DNA of 64,000 nt from assembly GCF_030345095.1 (NCBI RefSeq), contig NZ_CP128360.1, positions 5,766,001 through 5,830,000 of the forward strand, read 5' to 3'. This DNA is from Solwaraspora sp. WMMA2056. Its GTDB lineage: Bacteria > Actinomycetota > Actinomycetes > Mycobacteriales > Micromonosporaceae. Below the pieces are notes generated by a model. It did not search any database, had not been told where the DNA came from, and saw nothing but the letters and a program-made list of their open reading frames with translations. Both the position numbers and the translations under genes were made by a program. Shown piece after piece: positions 16,651-26,140 of this stretch (position 1 is its first letter; each line of letters begins with the position of its first letter).

Positions 16651-19587
16651 TCAGCTCCTCGATCCGACCGGCTCGGGGTCGCCGACACCGTCGGTGATCT
16701 CGTTCGTGGGCGTGTCGTCGACGTCGACGTCCGGTTCGGCCGACCGGGCGATCTGGCGGTCGACCTCGGCACCCAGGCTGCGCAGGATGTCCAGGACCAG
16801 GCCGACCACGATCAGGTAGACGCCGACGTCGAAGAAGAGCGACGTCACCAGGTGCACCTTGCCGATGACCGGCACGTGCAGATCGACGATGGCGCTCTGC
16901 AGGACGTCGCCGCCGACCAGGATCGGGCTGAGCCCGGCACCGACGGCGAGGAACAACCCGACCCCGAGGACCAGACCGGCGTCGACCGGGGCGGCCTCGT
17001 TGAGCTCGTACCGTCCGCCGGCGAGATACCGCACGGCGAGGGCGAGGCCGGCCACCAGTCCGCCGGCGAAGCCGCCGCCGGGTGCGTTGTGCCCGGAGAA
17101 GAGCAGGAAGATCGAGTAGACCAGGACCGCGTGGAACAGCAGCCTGGTGATCACCTCGAAGATGATCGACCGGCCACGGGGCGCCTGGGTGGCGCCGCCG
17201 CGCAACCAGATGCGTGCCCGCCGGGACCGCGCCGGTGGTCCGCCCGTCGATGGCTCGGCTCCGCCGGCCGGCCGGGGGCCCGGCCCGCCGGCCGGGGCCT
17301 CGACACTGGCCCGCCGGGGGCCCGGACCGGTACGGGGCCGTAGGAATACCAGGCTTGCCACGCCGGTGGCGGCCACGACCAGTACGGAGATCTCGCCCAT
17401 GGTGTCCCAGGCGCGGATGTCCACCAGCGTCACGTTGACCACGTTGCGCCCACCGCCGTACTCGACGGCCTGCTCCGGGAAGGCGTCCGAGATCGGTGCG
17501 GCCTCCCGGCCGCTGACCGCCGCCGCCGCCATCCCGGCCATCACCGCGCCGACGGCCACCCCGAGCGCGATCCGGGCGTAGCGGCTCGACCGTAGCGGTC
17601 GTTCCGAGAAGTAGATCGGCAGCCGGCGCAGCACCAGCACGAACACGACGATGGTGATGGTCTCCACCAGGAACTGGGTCAGCGCCAGGTCCGGCGCGCC
17701 GTGCAGGACGAACATCAGCGCGGTGCCGTACCCGGTGACACCGGCGAGGATCACCGCCTTGAGTCGACGCTGCGCGCGTACCGTCGCGATCGCGGCGACG
17801 ACCATCACGGCCGCGACCGCGACCTGCACCGGCGTGTCGTACCACCGCCACTGTTCCAGCCACGGGCGGTTGACCAGCAGCGCTCCGCCGGGCACGGCCA
17901 CCAGGACCAGCAGGATGATGCTGAGGTACTGCGGCAGCGAACCCCGCTGGGTGGCACCGGTGACCTCGACCGAGAGCCGGTCCAGTCCGTGGGTGGACTG
18001 GGCGTACACGGTGGACCCGTCGGTGGGGGCGCGCAGCCGCCGCTGGATGGTCGCGACCCGGTCGCGCAGCACGAACAGCACCGCGCCGGCGGCGAGCGCG
18101 ACCAGGGACAGCCCCAGAGCGGGGGTGAACCCGTGCCACAACGCCAGGTGGTAGTCGCCCGGTCCGAACAGGCCGGCGTACGGCGCGAGGATCTCGTCGA
18201 CGGTGGCGGCCAGCGGGCCGAGGGCGAGACCGGTCAGGGCGAGGACGCCGACCGGGACGACGAAGGTCGCCCCGACCGGTGTGCTCGCCGTCGGTTCCTG
18301 GCCGGGTTTGCTGGCGAACGCACCCCAGACGAACCGCGCGCTGTACGCGGTGGTGAGCACCGCGCCGAGCACGATCAGCGCCAGGACCAGCGGATCCGGG
18401 GCGAACGCCGCCAGCACTGCTTCCTTGCCGACGAAGCCGAGCAGCGGTGGCACCCCGGCCATCGAGGCGGCGGCCAGCACGGCGGCGACGGCGACGAGCG
18501 GCATCCGCCGACCCAGCCCGCTCAGCTCGGTCAGGTCCCGGGTGCCGGCACACTTGTCGACGATCCCGACGACCAGGAACAGGGTGGCCTTGAACAGGGC
18601 GTGGGCGAGCAGCATGGTGATTCCGGCCAGTGCCGGATCACGGTCGCCGGCACCGGCGACCACCATCAGCAGGCCGAGCTGGCTCACGGTGCCGTAGGCC
18701 AGGAGCAGTTTCAGATCGGTCTGGCGCAGCGCCGCCCAGCCACCCACCAGCATCGTCGCGGTGCCGGTGACGACGATCAGCCAGTACCACCAGGGGTTCG
18801 CCGCATACACCGGGGACAGCAGCGCCACGAGGTAGACGCCGGCCTTGACCATGGCAGCGGCGTGCAGGTAGGCGCTGACCGGCGTCGGGGCCGCCATGGC
18901 GGCCGGCAGCCAGAAACTGAACGGGAAGATGGCCGACTTGGACAGCGCGCCGACCAGGATCAGCACCAGCGCGGCCGCCAGGTAGCCGCCGGACGGCGGC
19001 GTGCTCTCGACGATCTGCGACCAGCGGTACGTCCCGGCCTGCTCCCCGAGCATGATGAACCCGATCAGCATGGCGAGTCCGCCGAGGGTGGTCACGATCA
19101 GCGCCTGGGCGGCCGCCCGACGGCTGGCCCGTTTCTCCGGGTGGTGGCCGATGAGCAGGTAGGAGAAGACCGTGGTCAGTTCCCAGAAGACGTAGAGCAG
19201 AATCAGGTCGTCGGCGATGACCAGGCCGAGCATGGCTCCGGCGAAGCCGACGAAGACCGCGGTGAAGCGGCCGAGCCCGGGCTCGTCGGTGGTGAAGTAG
19301 CGGGCGCAGTAGATGAGCACCAGGGCGCCGACCCCACCGACGAGCAGCACCATCAGCCAGGACAGGGTGCCGGTACGCAGGGCAAGGTCGAGCCCCAACT
19401 GCGGGACCCAGGGGTAGGTTTCCTCGATCGGGCCGTCATCGCGTACCGCCGAGGTGTTGGCCAGTGCCCAGACGAACGCCGCACCCGGCGCGGCGGCCAC
19501 CAGGTAGCAGGCACGCGGACCCCACCAGCGGACCAGAAGCGGCGCGATCAGCGCGGTCACGAGATGGACGATCAGCAGGACCAGCAC
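16651..19587 (-). CDS. mnhA: Mrp Na+/H+ antiporter subunit A fused with subunit B
   Basis: A 978-residue fusion. Residues ~1-600 are the NuoL-like antiporter domain (FWELTTVFSYLLIGHH, FPFSFWLPAAMAAPTPVSAYLHAAAMVKAG). Residues ~600-780 carry the MbhD/DUF4040 part (TGYGTALMFVLHGAPDLALTQFLVET). After a Pro/Ala/Arg linker, residues ~825-950 are MrpB (LLFHAVLVYSIFLLFSGHN, APGGGFAGGLVAGLAL). The A+B fusion explains the absence of a separate mnhB, as in several actinobacteria. The complex exports Na+ for H+ and supports pH and salt tolerance. The GTG at 19587 has GGAG six bases upstream and begins the first helix; a longer frame to 19701 lacks family similarity. Confidence 0.95.
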   Translation of the reverse strand: MLVLLIVHLVTALIAPLLVRWWGPRACYLVAAAPGAAFVWALANTSAVRDDGPIEETYPWVPQLGLDLALRTGTLSWLMVLLVGGVGALVLIYCARYFTTDEPGLGRFTAVFVGFAGAMLGLVIADDLILLYVFWELTTVFSYLLIGHHPEKRASRRAAAQALIVTTLGGLAMLIGFIMLGEQAGTYRWSQIVESTPPSGGYLAAALVLILVGALSKSAIFPFSFWLPAAMAAPTPVSAYLHAAAMVKAGVYLVALLSPVYAANPWWYWLIVVTGTATMLVGGWAALRQTDLKLLLAYGTVSQLGLLMVVAGAGDRDPALAGITMLLAHALFKATLFLVVGIVDKCAGTRDLTELSGLGRRMPLVAVAAVLAAASMAGVPPLLGFVGKEAVLAAFAPDPLVLALIVLGAVLTTAYSARFVWGAFASKPGQEPTASTPVGATFVVPVGVLALTGLALGPLAATVDEILAPYAGLFGPGDYHLALWHGFTPALGLSLVALAAGAVLFVLRDRVATIQRRLRAPTDGSTVYAQSTHGLDRLSVEVTGATQRGSLPQYLSIILLVLVAVPGGALLVNRPWLEQWRWYDTPVQVAVAAVMVVAAIATVRAQRRLKAVILAGVTGYGTALMFVLHGAPDLALTQFLVETITIVVFVLVLRRLPIYFSERPLRSSRYARIALGVAVGAVMAGMAAAAVSGREAAPISDAFPEQAVEYGGGRNVVNVTLVDIRAWDTMGEISVLVVAATGVASLVFLRPRTGPGPRRASVEAPAGGPGPRPAGGAEPSTGGPPARSRRARIWLRGGATQAPRGRSIIFEVITRLLFHAVLVYSIFLLFSGHNAPGGGFAGGLVAGLALAVRYLAGGRYELNEAAPVDAGLVLGVGLFLAVGAGLSPILVGGDVLQSAIVDLHVPVIGKVHLVTSLFFDVGVYLIVVGLVLDILRSLGAEVDRQIARSAEPDVDVDDTPTNEITDGVGDPEPVGSRS

Positions 19588-19766
19588 ACAGGGCTCCAGG
19601 TAGGTGTCGTCGCGGGCCGTCGGCCCGGGTCCGTTGACAGATTCGCATGGTTGGCGCGGCGGAAGGCGCCGGACGGCGTGTCGCCACCATGCGACGCGCA
19701 AGCTGTCCGGCCTGCCCTGCGAGGGTGCGGTGTCGGTGAGTCGGACACCGAGCGGTGCCGGCCGGG

Positions 19767-20198
19767 TCAGCTCGAGGTAGTGGCCAGGTCAGGCTGGGGT
19801 CGGCCGGGTGGTGCCCGGCTGCCGTTGCACCGGTGGGTGCCCCGGGTGACGTGGTCGCTGGAGCGGCGATGGACGCACCCCGCGCCGGTCTCCGGCCCGG
19901 ACGGCCAGTCCGCGGCGAGCGCCGGGGCCAGCCCGGCCTGGTCGCCGCCAGCGGACCGGGGGCGGTCGTCGACGTGTTGCCGGTCGTCGCGCTCAGTGGC
20001 GGCGTCGTCGGCTCCGCTGCGCCCACCGGGCGAGATCGTCTGGTGCAGCAGGGCGGCACCGATGGAGGCCGGACCGGCGGCGATGGCAACGGCGGGTACG
20101 GCCACCGAACCGGCACCATGCACGGCGGTACCGGTCAGCAGGAAGAGCAGCGCGATGGCGACCCAGCGGGGGCATGACAGGCGGCGGATTCGCACCAT
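19767..20198 (-). CDS. Hypothetical secreted protein
   Basis: 143 residues, not recognised. The N terminus looks like a signal peptide (MVRIRRLSCPRWVAIALLFL, then LTGTAVHGAG), with a second hydrophobic stretch to about residue 55. The rest is Arg/Gly/Ser/Pro-rich and hydrophilic with two Cys. A GGAGGGGGG ribosome site sits 5 nt before the ATG, which is my main reason to accept it over the opposite-strand frame. Same strand as the Mrp operon, 180 nt upstream of mnhA. Confidence 0.45.
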   Translation of the reverse strand: MVRIRRLSCPRWVAIALLFLLTGTAVHGAGSVAVPAVAIAAGPASIGAALLHQTISPGGRSGADDAATERDDRQHVDDRPRSAGGDQAGLAPALAADWPSGPETGAGCVHRRSSDHVTRGTHRCNGSRAPPGRPQPDLATTSS

Positions 20199-20353
20199 CG
20201 TCGCCCCCCTCCACGCAGTTGTCGTCCCCGCTACCCTACCGGCCCACGGTCACCGGCCCCCGACCGTCGGGACCTGGATGGTAAGCCATCCTACGTGGTT
20301 GGGCAGTTACATCGCGGTTACCGACGCGTGGCGGGCACCGGACGGACCGCTAC

Positions 20354-20662
20354 TCAGTCCATGATGGCTGGTCCGGGCGCGACCGACGGAGTGGGGCGCA
20401 CGGCGGCGACGGCCGGGATCTGCAACAGGCCGCCGCGACCGGCCAGCACCATGTAGTAGTGCACCGTCGCCCGGACCCTTGCCCGGTCCGCCGCACTCGC
20501 CGAGGCGCTGTTCACCACCAACGCACCAAGCGCCTCGACGACGGGCTCCACCATCGCGGCGTCCGGGCCGGGATGCCGCAGCCGCAGCAGGGCGGCGAGC
20601 CCGTCCACCCGACGGAGCAGCACCTCGGTGTCGTGGTGCAGGCCGCGCTCGACGACGGGCAT
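20354..20662 (-). CDS. Hypothetical small helical protein
   Basis: 102 residues, not recognised. It is predicted helical and Ala/Val/Leu-rich (DTEVLLRRVDGLAALLRLRH; VEPVVEALGALVV), with no membrane segment or Cys. The ATG has AGGAG nine bases upstream. Divergent from lhr with 150 bp between. A regulator or partner of Lhr is possible but there is no direct evidence. Confidence 0.6.
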   Translation of the reverse strand: MPVVERGLHHDTEVLLRRVDGLAALLRLRHPGPDAAMVEPVVEALGALVVNSASASAADRARVRATVHYYMVLAGRGGLLQIPAVAAVRPTPSVAPGPAIMD

Positions 20663-20715
20663 GGGGGTACTCCTCAGCAGACCGGATGATGACCGAAAGT
20701 TACTGCATAACTACT

Positions 20716-20743
20716 AAGTCGGGCAAGTCCGGTGTGCCGACTT
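20716..20743. promoter_or_regulatory. Inverted repeat in the divergent lhr promoter region
   Basis: Seven-base arms aagtcgg (20716-20722) and ccgactt (20737-20743) with a 14-nt centre. It lies in the AT-richer 150-bp gap between the 102-aa gene and lhr, where an operator would be expected. A second weak pair, caccat/atggtg, follows at 20744-20768. Confidence 0.3.
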
Positions 20744-20812
20744 CACCATGTTTTTTCGCCCTATGGTGGTCTCGGGTGCTGAACTGTCAGATCCAGCAGG
20801 CAGGATGAGGCG

Positions 20813-23800
20813 ATGGTCCTGCAGCGGTTCGGTGCCGCCACCCGGGAGTGGTTCGGCAGCGCCTTCGCGGCACCGACAGCCGCCCAGCAGGGCGCCTGGG
20901 AGGCGATCAGCGACGGCCAGCACGCTCTCGTCGTCGCACCGACCGGGTCCGGCAAGACCCTCGCCGCCTTCCTCTGGTCGTTGGACCAACTGCTACGGAC
21001 GCCCCCGCCGGCCGATCCCCGGCACCGTTGCCGGGTGCTCTACCTCAGCCCGCTCAAGGCCCTCGCCGTCGACGTCGACCGCAACCTACGTACCCCGTTG
21101 GTCGGCATCGGGCAGGCCACGGCCCGGCTCGGTCTGCCCGCGCCGGCGGTCACCGTCGGGGTACGCACCGGCGACACCCCGGCGGAGCAGCGTCGTGCCT
21201 TCGGCAAAGCGCCACCGGACATCCTCATCACCACCCCGGAGTCGCTGTTCCTGCTGCTGACCTCGGCCGCCCGGGAATCGTTGCGCGGCGTGCAGACGGT
21301 CATCGTCGACGAGGTGCACGCCGTCGTCGGCACCAAACGCGGCGCGCATCTGGCGCTGTCACTGGAACGGCTGGACGCGCTGCTCGCCGCGCCGGCCCAA
21401 CGGATCGGGCTGTCGGCCACCGTACGGCCGGTCGAGGAGACCGCCCAGTTCCTCGGCGGCCGGCATCCGGTCCGGGTGGTCGCCCCACCCACCACGAAAC
21501 TCATCGACGTCAGCGTCCAGGTCCCGGTGCCCGATCTGGCCCACCTCGACGAGCAGCCCGACGGTGACGACGACGCGCCGGGCCGTACCAGCCGGTCCAT
21601 CTGGCCCGCCGTCGAGGAACGGGTCCTCGACCTGATCCTGCGCCACCGCTCCACCATCGTGTTCACCAACTCGCGCCGCTCGTCGGAGCGGCTCTGCGCC
21701 CGCCTCAACGAGCTCGCCGCCGACCGGGCAGCGGCGCAGGCTCCCGCCGACCAGCCGACGGCACCCACCGCCGGGGTCACGGCGGCGCAGCGGAGCACCC
21801 GGATGCCGGCGGAGATCATGGCCCAGTCCGACGCCGCCCGTGGCGCGCCGCCGGTGATCGCCCGTGCCCACCACGGCAGCGTCTCGCGCTCGGAGCGGCT
21901 GCAGATCGAGGAGGCGCTCAAGTCCGGCCGGCTCCCGGCGGTGATCGCCACCTCCAGTCTCGAGCTCGGCATCGACATGGGCGCGGTCGACCTGGTCGTG
22001 CAGATCGAGGCACCGCCGAGCGTCGCCGCCGGTCTGCAACGGGTCGGCCGGGCCGGGCACCAGGTCGGCGCACTGTCGGAGGGCGTGGTGCTGCCGAAAC
22101 ACCGGGGTGACCTGCTTGCCTGCACGGTCGTCACACAGCGGATGGCCGACGGTGAGATCGAACAGCTGCGGTTCCCCCGTAACCCACTGGACGTGCTCGC
22201 CCAGCACGTCGTCGCGATGGTCGCGGTCGACCCGTGGCGGCTCGACGAGCTCGCCACACTGGTCCGCCGGGCGGCCCCGTACGCCGAACTACCCGACTCG
22301 GCGCTGCACGCGGTGCTCGACATGCTCTCCGGCCGGTACCCGTCGACCGCCTTCGCCGAGCTGCGGCCCCGACTCGTCTGGGACCGCCACAGTGACCTGC
22401 TGACCGGTCGACCGGGCGCCCAGCGGCTGGCGGTGACCAGCGGCGGCACCATCCCCGACCGGGGACTGTTCGGGGTCTTCCTGGCCGGTGCCGCCCAGAC
22501 CACCAGGGTCGGTGAGCTCGACGAGGAGATGGTCTACGAGTCACGGGTCGGCGACGTGTTCCTGCTCGGCGCCACTTCCTGGCGGATCGAGGAGATCACT
22601 GCGGACCGGGTGCTGGTCACCCCCGCACCAGGCCAACCCGCCCGGATGCCGTTCTGGAAGGGCGACCAGCCGGGGCGGCCGGTGGAGCTGGGCCGCGCGC
22701 TCGGTGCCCGGCTGCGCGAGCTGGGTCGGCTGGACGCCCCGACCGCGCGCGCCGCGCTGGGCACCACCGGGCTGGACGACTGGGCCACCGACAACCTGCT
22801 GCGATACCTCGCCGAGCAACGTGACGCCACCCGGGTGTTGCCGGACGACCGGACCATTCTCGTCGAGCGGTTCCGTGACGAGCTCGGCGACTGGCGGCTG
22901 GTGGTGCACAGCGTCCTCGGCGCCCAGGTCAACGGCCCCTGGGCGATGGCCATCGGTCGGCGGATCAGCGAACGGTACGGCGTCGACGCCCAGGTGCTGC
23001 CCGCCGACGACGGCATCGTCGTCCGGTTGCCCGACATGGTCGACACACCGCCCGGTGCCGATCTTGTCGTCTTCGACGCCGACGAGATCGGCCCGCTCGT
23101 CGAGGAGTCCGTCGGCGGGTCCGCGCTGTTCGCCGCACGGTTCCGGGAATGCGCCGCCCGGTCACTGCTGCTGCCCCGCCGGGATCCGCGTCGCCGGCAG
23201 CCCCTGTGGCAGCAGCGGCAACGCGCCGCTCAACTGCTCGACGTCGCCCGGGAGTTTCCCGATTTCCCGGTCACCCTCGAAGCCGCCCGGGAATGTCTAC
23301 AGGACGTGTTCGACATGTCGGCCGTGACCGGGCTGATGGCCGACCTGACGACCCGTCGACTGCGACTCGTCGAGGTCGAGACCGCCCGGCCCTCACCGTT
23401 CGCCCGGTCGTTGCTGTTCGGATACGTCGGCGCGTTCCTCTACGAAGGCGATCTGCCGTTGGCCGAGCGCCGGGTCGCCGCGTTGAGCCTCGACGCGACG
23501 CTGCTCGGCGAGCTGCTCGGCCGGGTCGAGCTGCGGGAGCTGCTCGATCCGGCGGTGCTCGCCGAGACCCACCGTCAGCTGCGATGGCTCGACGGACACC
23601 GCCGGGTCCGCGACGCCGAGGACCTGGCGGAGATGTTGCGCGTACTGGGCGACCTGTCCGAGGCGCAGCTGCGCGAGCGGCAGGTGGATCCGGCCTGGCT
23701 GACGGAGCTCGTCCGGAGCCGACGCGCGATCGAGGTACGGGTCGCCGGCGAACAGCGCTGGATCCTGGTCGAGGACGCGGCGCGGCTGCGCGACGCCCTC

Positions 23801-25450
23801 GGCGTCGCGTTGCCGGTCGGCCTCGCCGAGGCCCACCTCGCCCCGGTCGACGACCCGCTCGATGACCTCGTCCGGCGTTACGCGCGGACCCGGGGCCCGT
23901 TCGACGCGACACAGTGCGCCCAACGGTTCGGGCTGGGCCGCTGGGTCGTCGAGCAGACGCTGCGCCGGTTGGCCGCGGCCGGCCAGGTCGTCGCCGGTGA
24001 GTTCACGATGGACCTGTCCGGGCCGCAGTGGTGCGACGCCGAGGTCCTGCGGATGCTACGGCGCCGGTCGTTGGCGGCCCTGCGTCGGGAGATCGAGCCG
24101 GTTCCGGCGGCGACGCTGGCCCGGTTCCTGCCCCGGTGGCAGCAGGTCGCCGGCACCGGGCGGGGGGTCGACGCCGTGGCGGCGGTGATCGAACAGTTGC
24201 AGGGGGTGGCCGTACCGGCCTCAGCGTTGGAACGCCTGGTGCTGCCGGCCCGGGTGCCCGACTACACATCGTCGTATCTGGACGAGCTCTGCGCCAGCGG
24301 CGAGGTCCAGTGGGCCGGTGCGGGCGCGATCGGTGCCAACGACGGTTGGGTGAGGCTGGTCTTCGCCGAGACCGCCGCGCTGGTGTTGCCGCCCCCGGAG
24401 GCGGCACTGACCATGACCCCGGTCCACACGGCCCTGCTCGACGCCCTCGCCGACGGGCAGGCGCTGTTCTTCCGGCAACTCGCCGACCGGGTCGCCGCGG
24501 CCGCCCCTGTCGACGGACCGACGGCCACCGACGCAGCTGGCGACGGACCGACGGCCACCGACGTGCCGGGCGGTGGTGTGGCCGGACACCGGTACGACCC
24601 GGGCACGATCGAATCGGCGCTGTGGGACCTGGTCTGGGCGGGCTGGCTGACCAACGACACCTTGGCGGCGCTGCGCGCCGTGCTGGGCCCCGGCGGAGCG
24701 CACCGGTCCCGCGCCGGTCAGCCGCCCCGGACCAGGTCCCGCCGGCCGGGTCGAGGGTTCGCGGTGCGCCCGGCGGCACCGACACTCGCGGGCCGCTGGT
24801 CGCGTCTGCCGGACCGGGACCCGGACCCGACGCGGCGGGCGGCGGCGCTCGCCGACGTCCTCCTGGAGCGGTACGGCGTGCTGACCCGTGGCGCGGTGGC
24901 CGGCGAGGGCACCCCGGGCGGCTTCGCCGCCGTATATCCGGTGCTGTCCGCTCTGGAGGAACGCGGGGCGGCCCGCCGGGGCTACTTCGTCGACGGGCTC
25001 GGCGCCGCCCAGTTCGCCCTGCCCGGCGCGGTCGAGCGGCTGCGGGAGTTGTCCGGACCGGCAGCGGACCGCCCGGACGGCGACCCGATGGTGCTGGCGG
25101 CGACCGATCCCGCGAGCCCGTACGGTGCCGCACTGCCGTGGCCGCAGCGGCCGGGCGAACAGGACGGGCACCGGCCGGCGCGCAAGGCCGGCGCCGTGGT
25201 GGTGCTCGTCGGCGGCGAACTGGTGCTCTACGTCGAACGCGGCGGCCGTAGCCTGTTGCGCTTCACCGACGACGGGCAGCGGCTGGCCGTGGCGGCTCGG
25301 GCGCTGGCCGCCACGGTGACCTCCGGCGCGCTCGGTGCCATCTCGGTCGAGCGTGCCGACGGCGAACCGGTCCGGGATTCGCCGCTGCATCCCGCGCTGG
25401 CCGCCGCCGGATTCCGGGTCACCCCGCGTGGCCTGCGCCTGCGCGGCTGA
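20813..25450 (+). CDS. lhr: Large DEAD/DEAH-box helicase Lhr
   Basis: A 1545-residue ATP-dependent 3'-5' helicase with DNA-repair association in mycobacteria. RecA-like domain 1 has the Q-motif region PTAAQQGAWEAI, Walker A APTGSGKT (43-50) and box II DEVH (~165); domain 2 has TSSLELGIDMGAVDLV and QRVGRAGHQ. A winged helix, Lhr core (to ~860) and the long Lhr C-terminal domain follow. At ~1233-1252 two 10-residue tandem repeats (DGPTATDAAG / DGPTATDVPG) interrupt the C-terminal half. In M. tuberculosis lhr lies next to nei2; here nei2 follows after two small genes. Confidence 0.95.
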   Translation: MVLQRFGAATREWFGSAFAAPTAAQQGAWEAISDGQHALVVAPTGSGKTLAAFLWSLDQLLRTPPPADPRHRCRVLYLSPLKALAVDVDRNLRTPLVGIGQATARLGLPAPAVTVGVRTGDTPAEQRRAFGKAPPDILITTPESLFLLLTSAARESLRGVQTVIVDEVHAVVGTKRGAHLALSLERLDALLAAPAQRIGLSATVRPVEETAQFLGGRHPVRVVAPPTTKLIDVSVQVPVPDLAHLDEQPDGDDDAPGRTSRSIWPAVEERVLDLILRHRSTIVFTNSRRSSERLCARLNELAADRAAAQAPADQPTAPTAGVTAAQRSTRMPAEIMAQSDAARGAPPVIARAHHGSVSRSERLQIEEALKSGRLPAVIATSSLELGIDMGAVDLVVQIEAPPSVAAGLQRVGRAGHQVGALSEGVVLPKHRGDLLACTVVTQRMADGEIEQLRFPRNPLDVLAQHVVAMVAVDPWRLDELATLVRRAAPYAELPDSALHAVLDMLSGRYPSTAFAELRPRLVWDRHSDLLTGRPGAQRLAVTSGGTIPDRGLFGVFLAGAAQTTRVGELDEEMVYESRVGDVFLLGATSWRIEEITADRVLVTPAPGQPARMPFWKGDQPGRPVELGRALGARLRELGRLDAPTARAALGTTGLDDWATDNLLRYLAEQRDATRVLPDDRTILVERFRDELGDWRLVVHSVLGAQVNGPWAMAIGRRISERYGVDAQVLPADDGIVVRLPDMVDTPPGADLVVFDADEIGPLVEESVGGSALFAARFRECAARSLLLPRRDPRRRQPLWQQRQRAAQLLDVAREFPDFPVTLEAARECLQDVFDMSAVTGLMADLTTRRLRLVEVETARPSPFARSLLFGYVGAFLYEGDLPLAERRVAALSLDATLLGELLGRVELRELLDPAVLAETHRQLRWLDGHRRVRDAEDLAEMLRVLGDLSEAQLRERQVDPAWLTELVRSRRAIEVRVAGEQRWILVEDAARLRDALGVALPVGLAEAHLAPVDDPLDDLVRRYARTRGPFDATQCAQRFGLGRWVVEQTLRRLAAAGQVVAGEFTMDLSGPQWCDAEVLRMLRRRSLAALRREIEPVPAATLARFLPRWQQVAGTGRGVDAVAAVIEQLQGVAVPASALERLVLPARVPDYTSSYLDELCASGEVQWAGAGAIGANDGWVRLVFAETAALVLPPPEAALTMTPVHTALLDALADGQALFFRQLADRVAAAAPVDGPTATDAAGDGPTATDVPGGGVAGHRYDPGTIESALWDLVWAGWLTNDTLAALRAVLGPGGAHRSRAGQPPRTRSRRPGRGFAVRPAAPTLAGRWSRLPDRDPDPTRRAAALADVLLERYGVLTRGAVAGEGTPGGFAAVYPVLSALEERGAARRGYFVDGLGAAQFALPGAVERLRELSGPAADRPDGDPMVLAATDPASPYGAALPWPQRPGEQDGHRPARKAGAVVVLVGGELVLYVERGGRSLLRFTDDGQRLAVAARALAATVTSGALGAISVERADGEPVRDSPLHPALAAAGFRVTPRGLRLRG
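24511..24563. repeat. In-frame 30-bp tandem duplication in lhr
   Basis: cgacggaccgacggccaccg begins both units (24511 and 24541). The first 23 bases of each 30-bp unit are identical. It adds ten residues without a frame change. Confidence 0.85.
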
Positions 25451-25567
25451 GGGTGGGTTTCTCGGCCCGCCCATGTTTGGGCAGCGTCCGAGGGATGCCG
25501 ATCGACCACAACGGAGTCAACCGACCGCAATCGCAGGTCTGAAACGCTCCTGTGGAAGGCTTACCGG

Positions 25568-25807
25568 GTGGGCCCGCACTCCGTCGACAGATGTCCCTGC
25601 TGTGGTTACCGGACCGGATGCACCACCTGCCCTGTCTGCTTCTGGACCGACGACGGCCAGGGCGACCAGGACGCCGAGGTGGTGCGTGGCGGGCCGAACG
25701 GCGATCTGAGCCTGTCCCTGGCACGGCTCAACTTCGCGATCTACGGCGCGAGCCACCAGCGCTACGCCGACATCGTCCGGTCTCCCCGACCCGACGAGTA
25801 CCCGTAG
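25568..25807 (+). CDS. CPCC-family cysteine-rich mini-protein
   Basis: A 79-residue protein with the cysteine-rich CPCC domain (PF14206-like): RCPCCGYRTGCTTCPVCFWTDDGQGDQD, followed by LSLSLARLNFAIYGASHQRY. Six Cys in the first 30 residues probably bind one or two zinc ions. Function unknown; single-domain CPCC proteins are common orphans in actinobacteria. Starts with GTG, GGAAGG upstream. It lies between lhr and the DUF4142 gene, possibly read through from lhr (117 nt gap). Confidence 0.85.
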   Translation: MGPHSVDRCPCCGYRTGCTTCPVCFWTDDGQGDQDAEVVRGGPNGDLSLSLARLNFAIYGASHQRYADIVRSPRPDEYP

Positions 25808-26140
25808 TGAATTTCGCCGTTTCACAGGGTCAACAATGTGCCGACATTCTGCTACCGTCGGCACATCGTTACCCCGGCGCAACACACGCTGCGCGCCACG
25901 ACGCGGTTCACGCCAGAATTTGCAGTCTGTGAGCAACTCCCTGACCTGGCGCTTGAACCGTCGGGATCATCCGAACGGACGATGCCTGTGAGTTGAGTCA
26001 AATTAGCCACAGGAAGCGATTAAATGTGGCGCAGATCCAGCAATATTCATGCTGAGAGCATTGACGGGTCAGAGGCATTCGACATACGGTTCTGATCGTT
26101 CACATACTCCTCTATGGCTTCACTCGGAGGTTGAGAAACT
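25808..26140 (+). other. 333-nt AT-richer intergenic region before the DUF4142 gene
   Basis: No ORF is supported. It contains the 9-bp-arm hairpin at 25837-25865 and, nearer the gene, TTGACG (26061-26066) with weak -10 options (catacg at 16 bp or tacggt at 18 bp). GGAGG precedes the DUF4142 ATG. Base composition is clearly lower in GC than the surrounding genes. Confidence 0.5.
25837..25865 (+). terminator. Perfect 9-bp hairpin after the CPCC gene
   Basis: Arms tgtgccgac and gtcggcaca are perfect inverted copies around an 11-nt loop, 30 nt after the CPCC stop. Position favours a terminator without T tract; an operator for the downstream gene is the alternative. Confidence 0.45.

Noticed and set aside
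19755-20177. Plus-strand 140-codon ORF opposite the hypothetical secreted protein
   Set aside because: The minus-strand frame has a signal-peptide-like start and strong ribosome site; the plus frame has neither.
17701-20364. 887-codon plus-strand open frame opposite mnhA
   Set aside because: Shadow of the Mrp operon; no motif, and mnhA is unmistakable.
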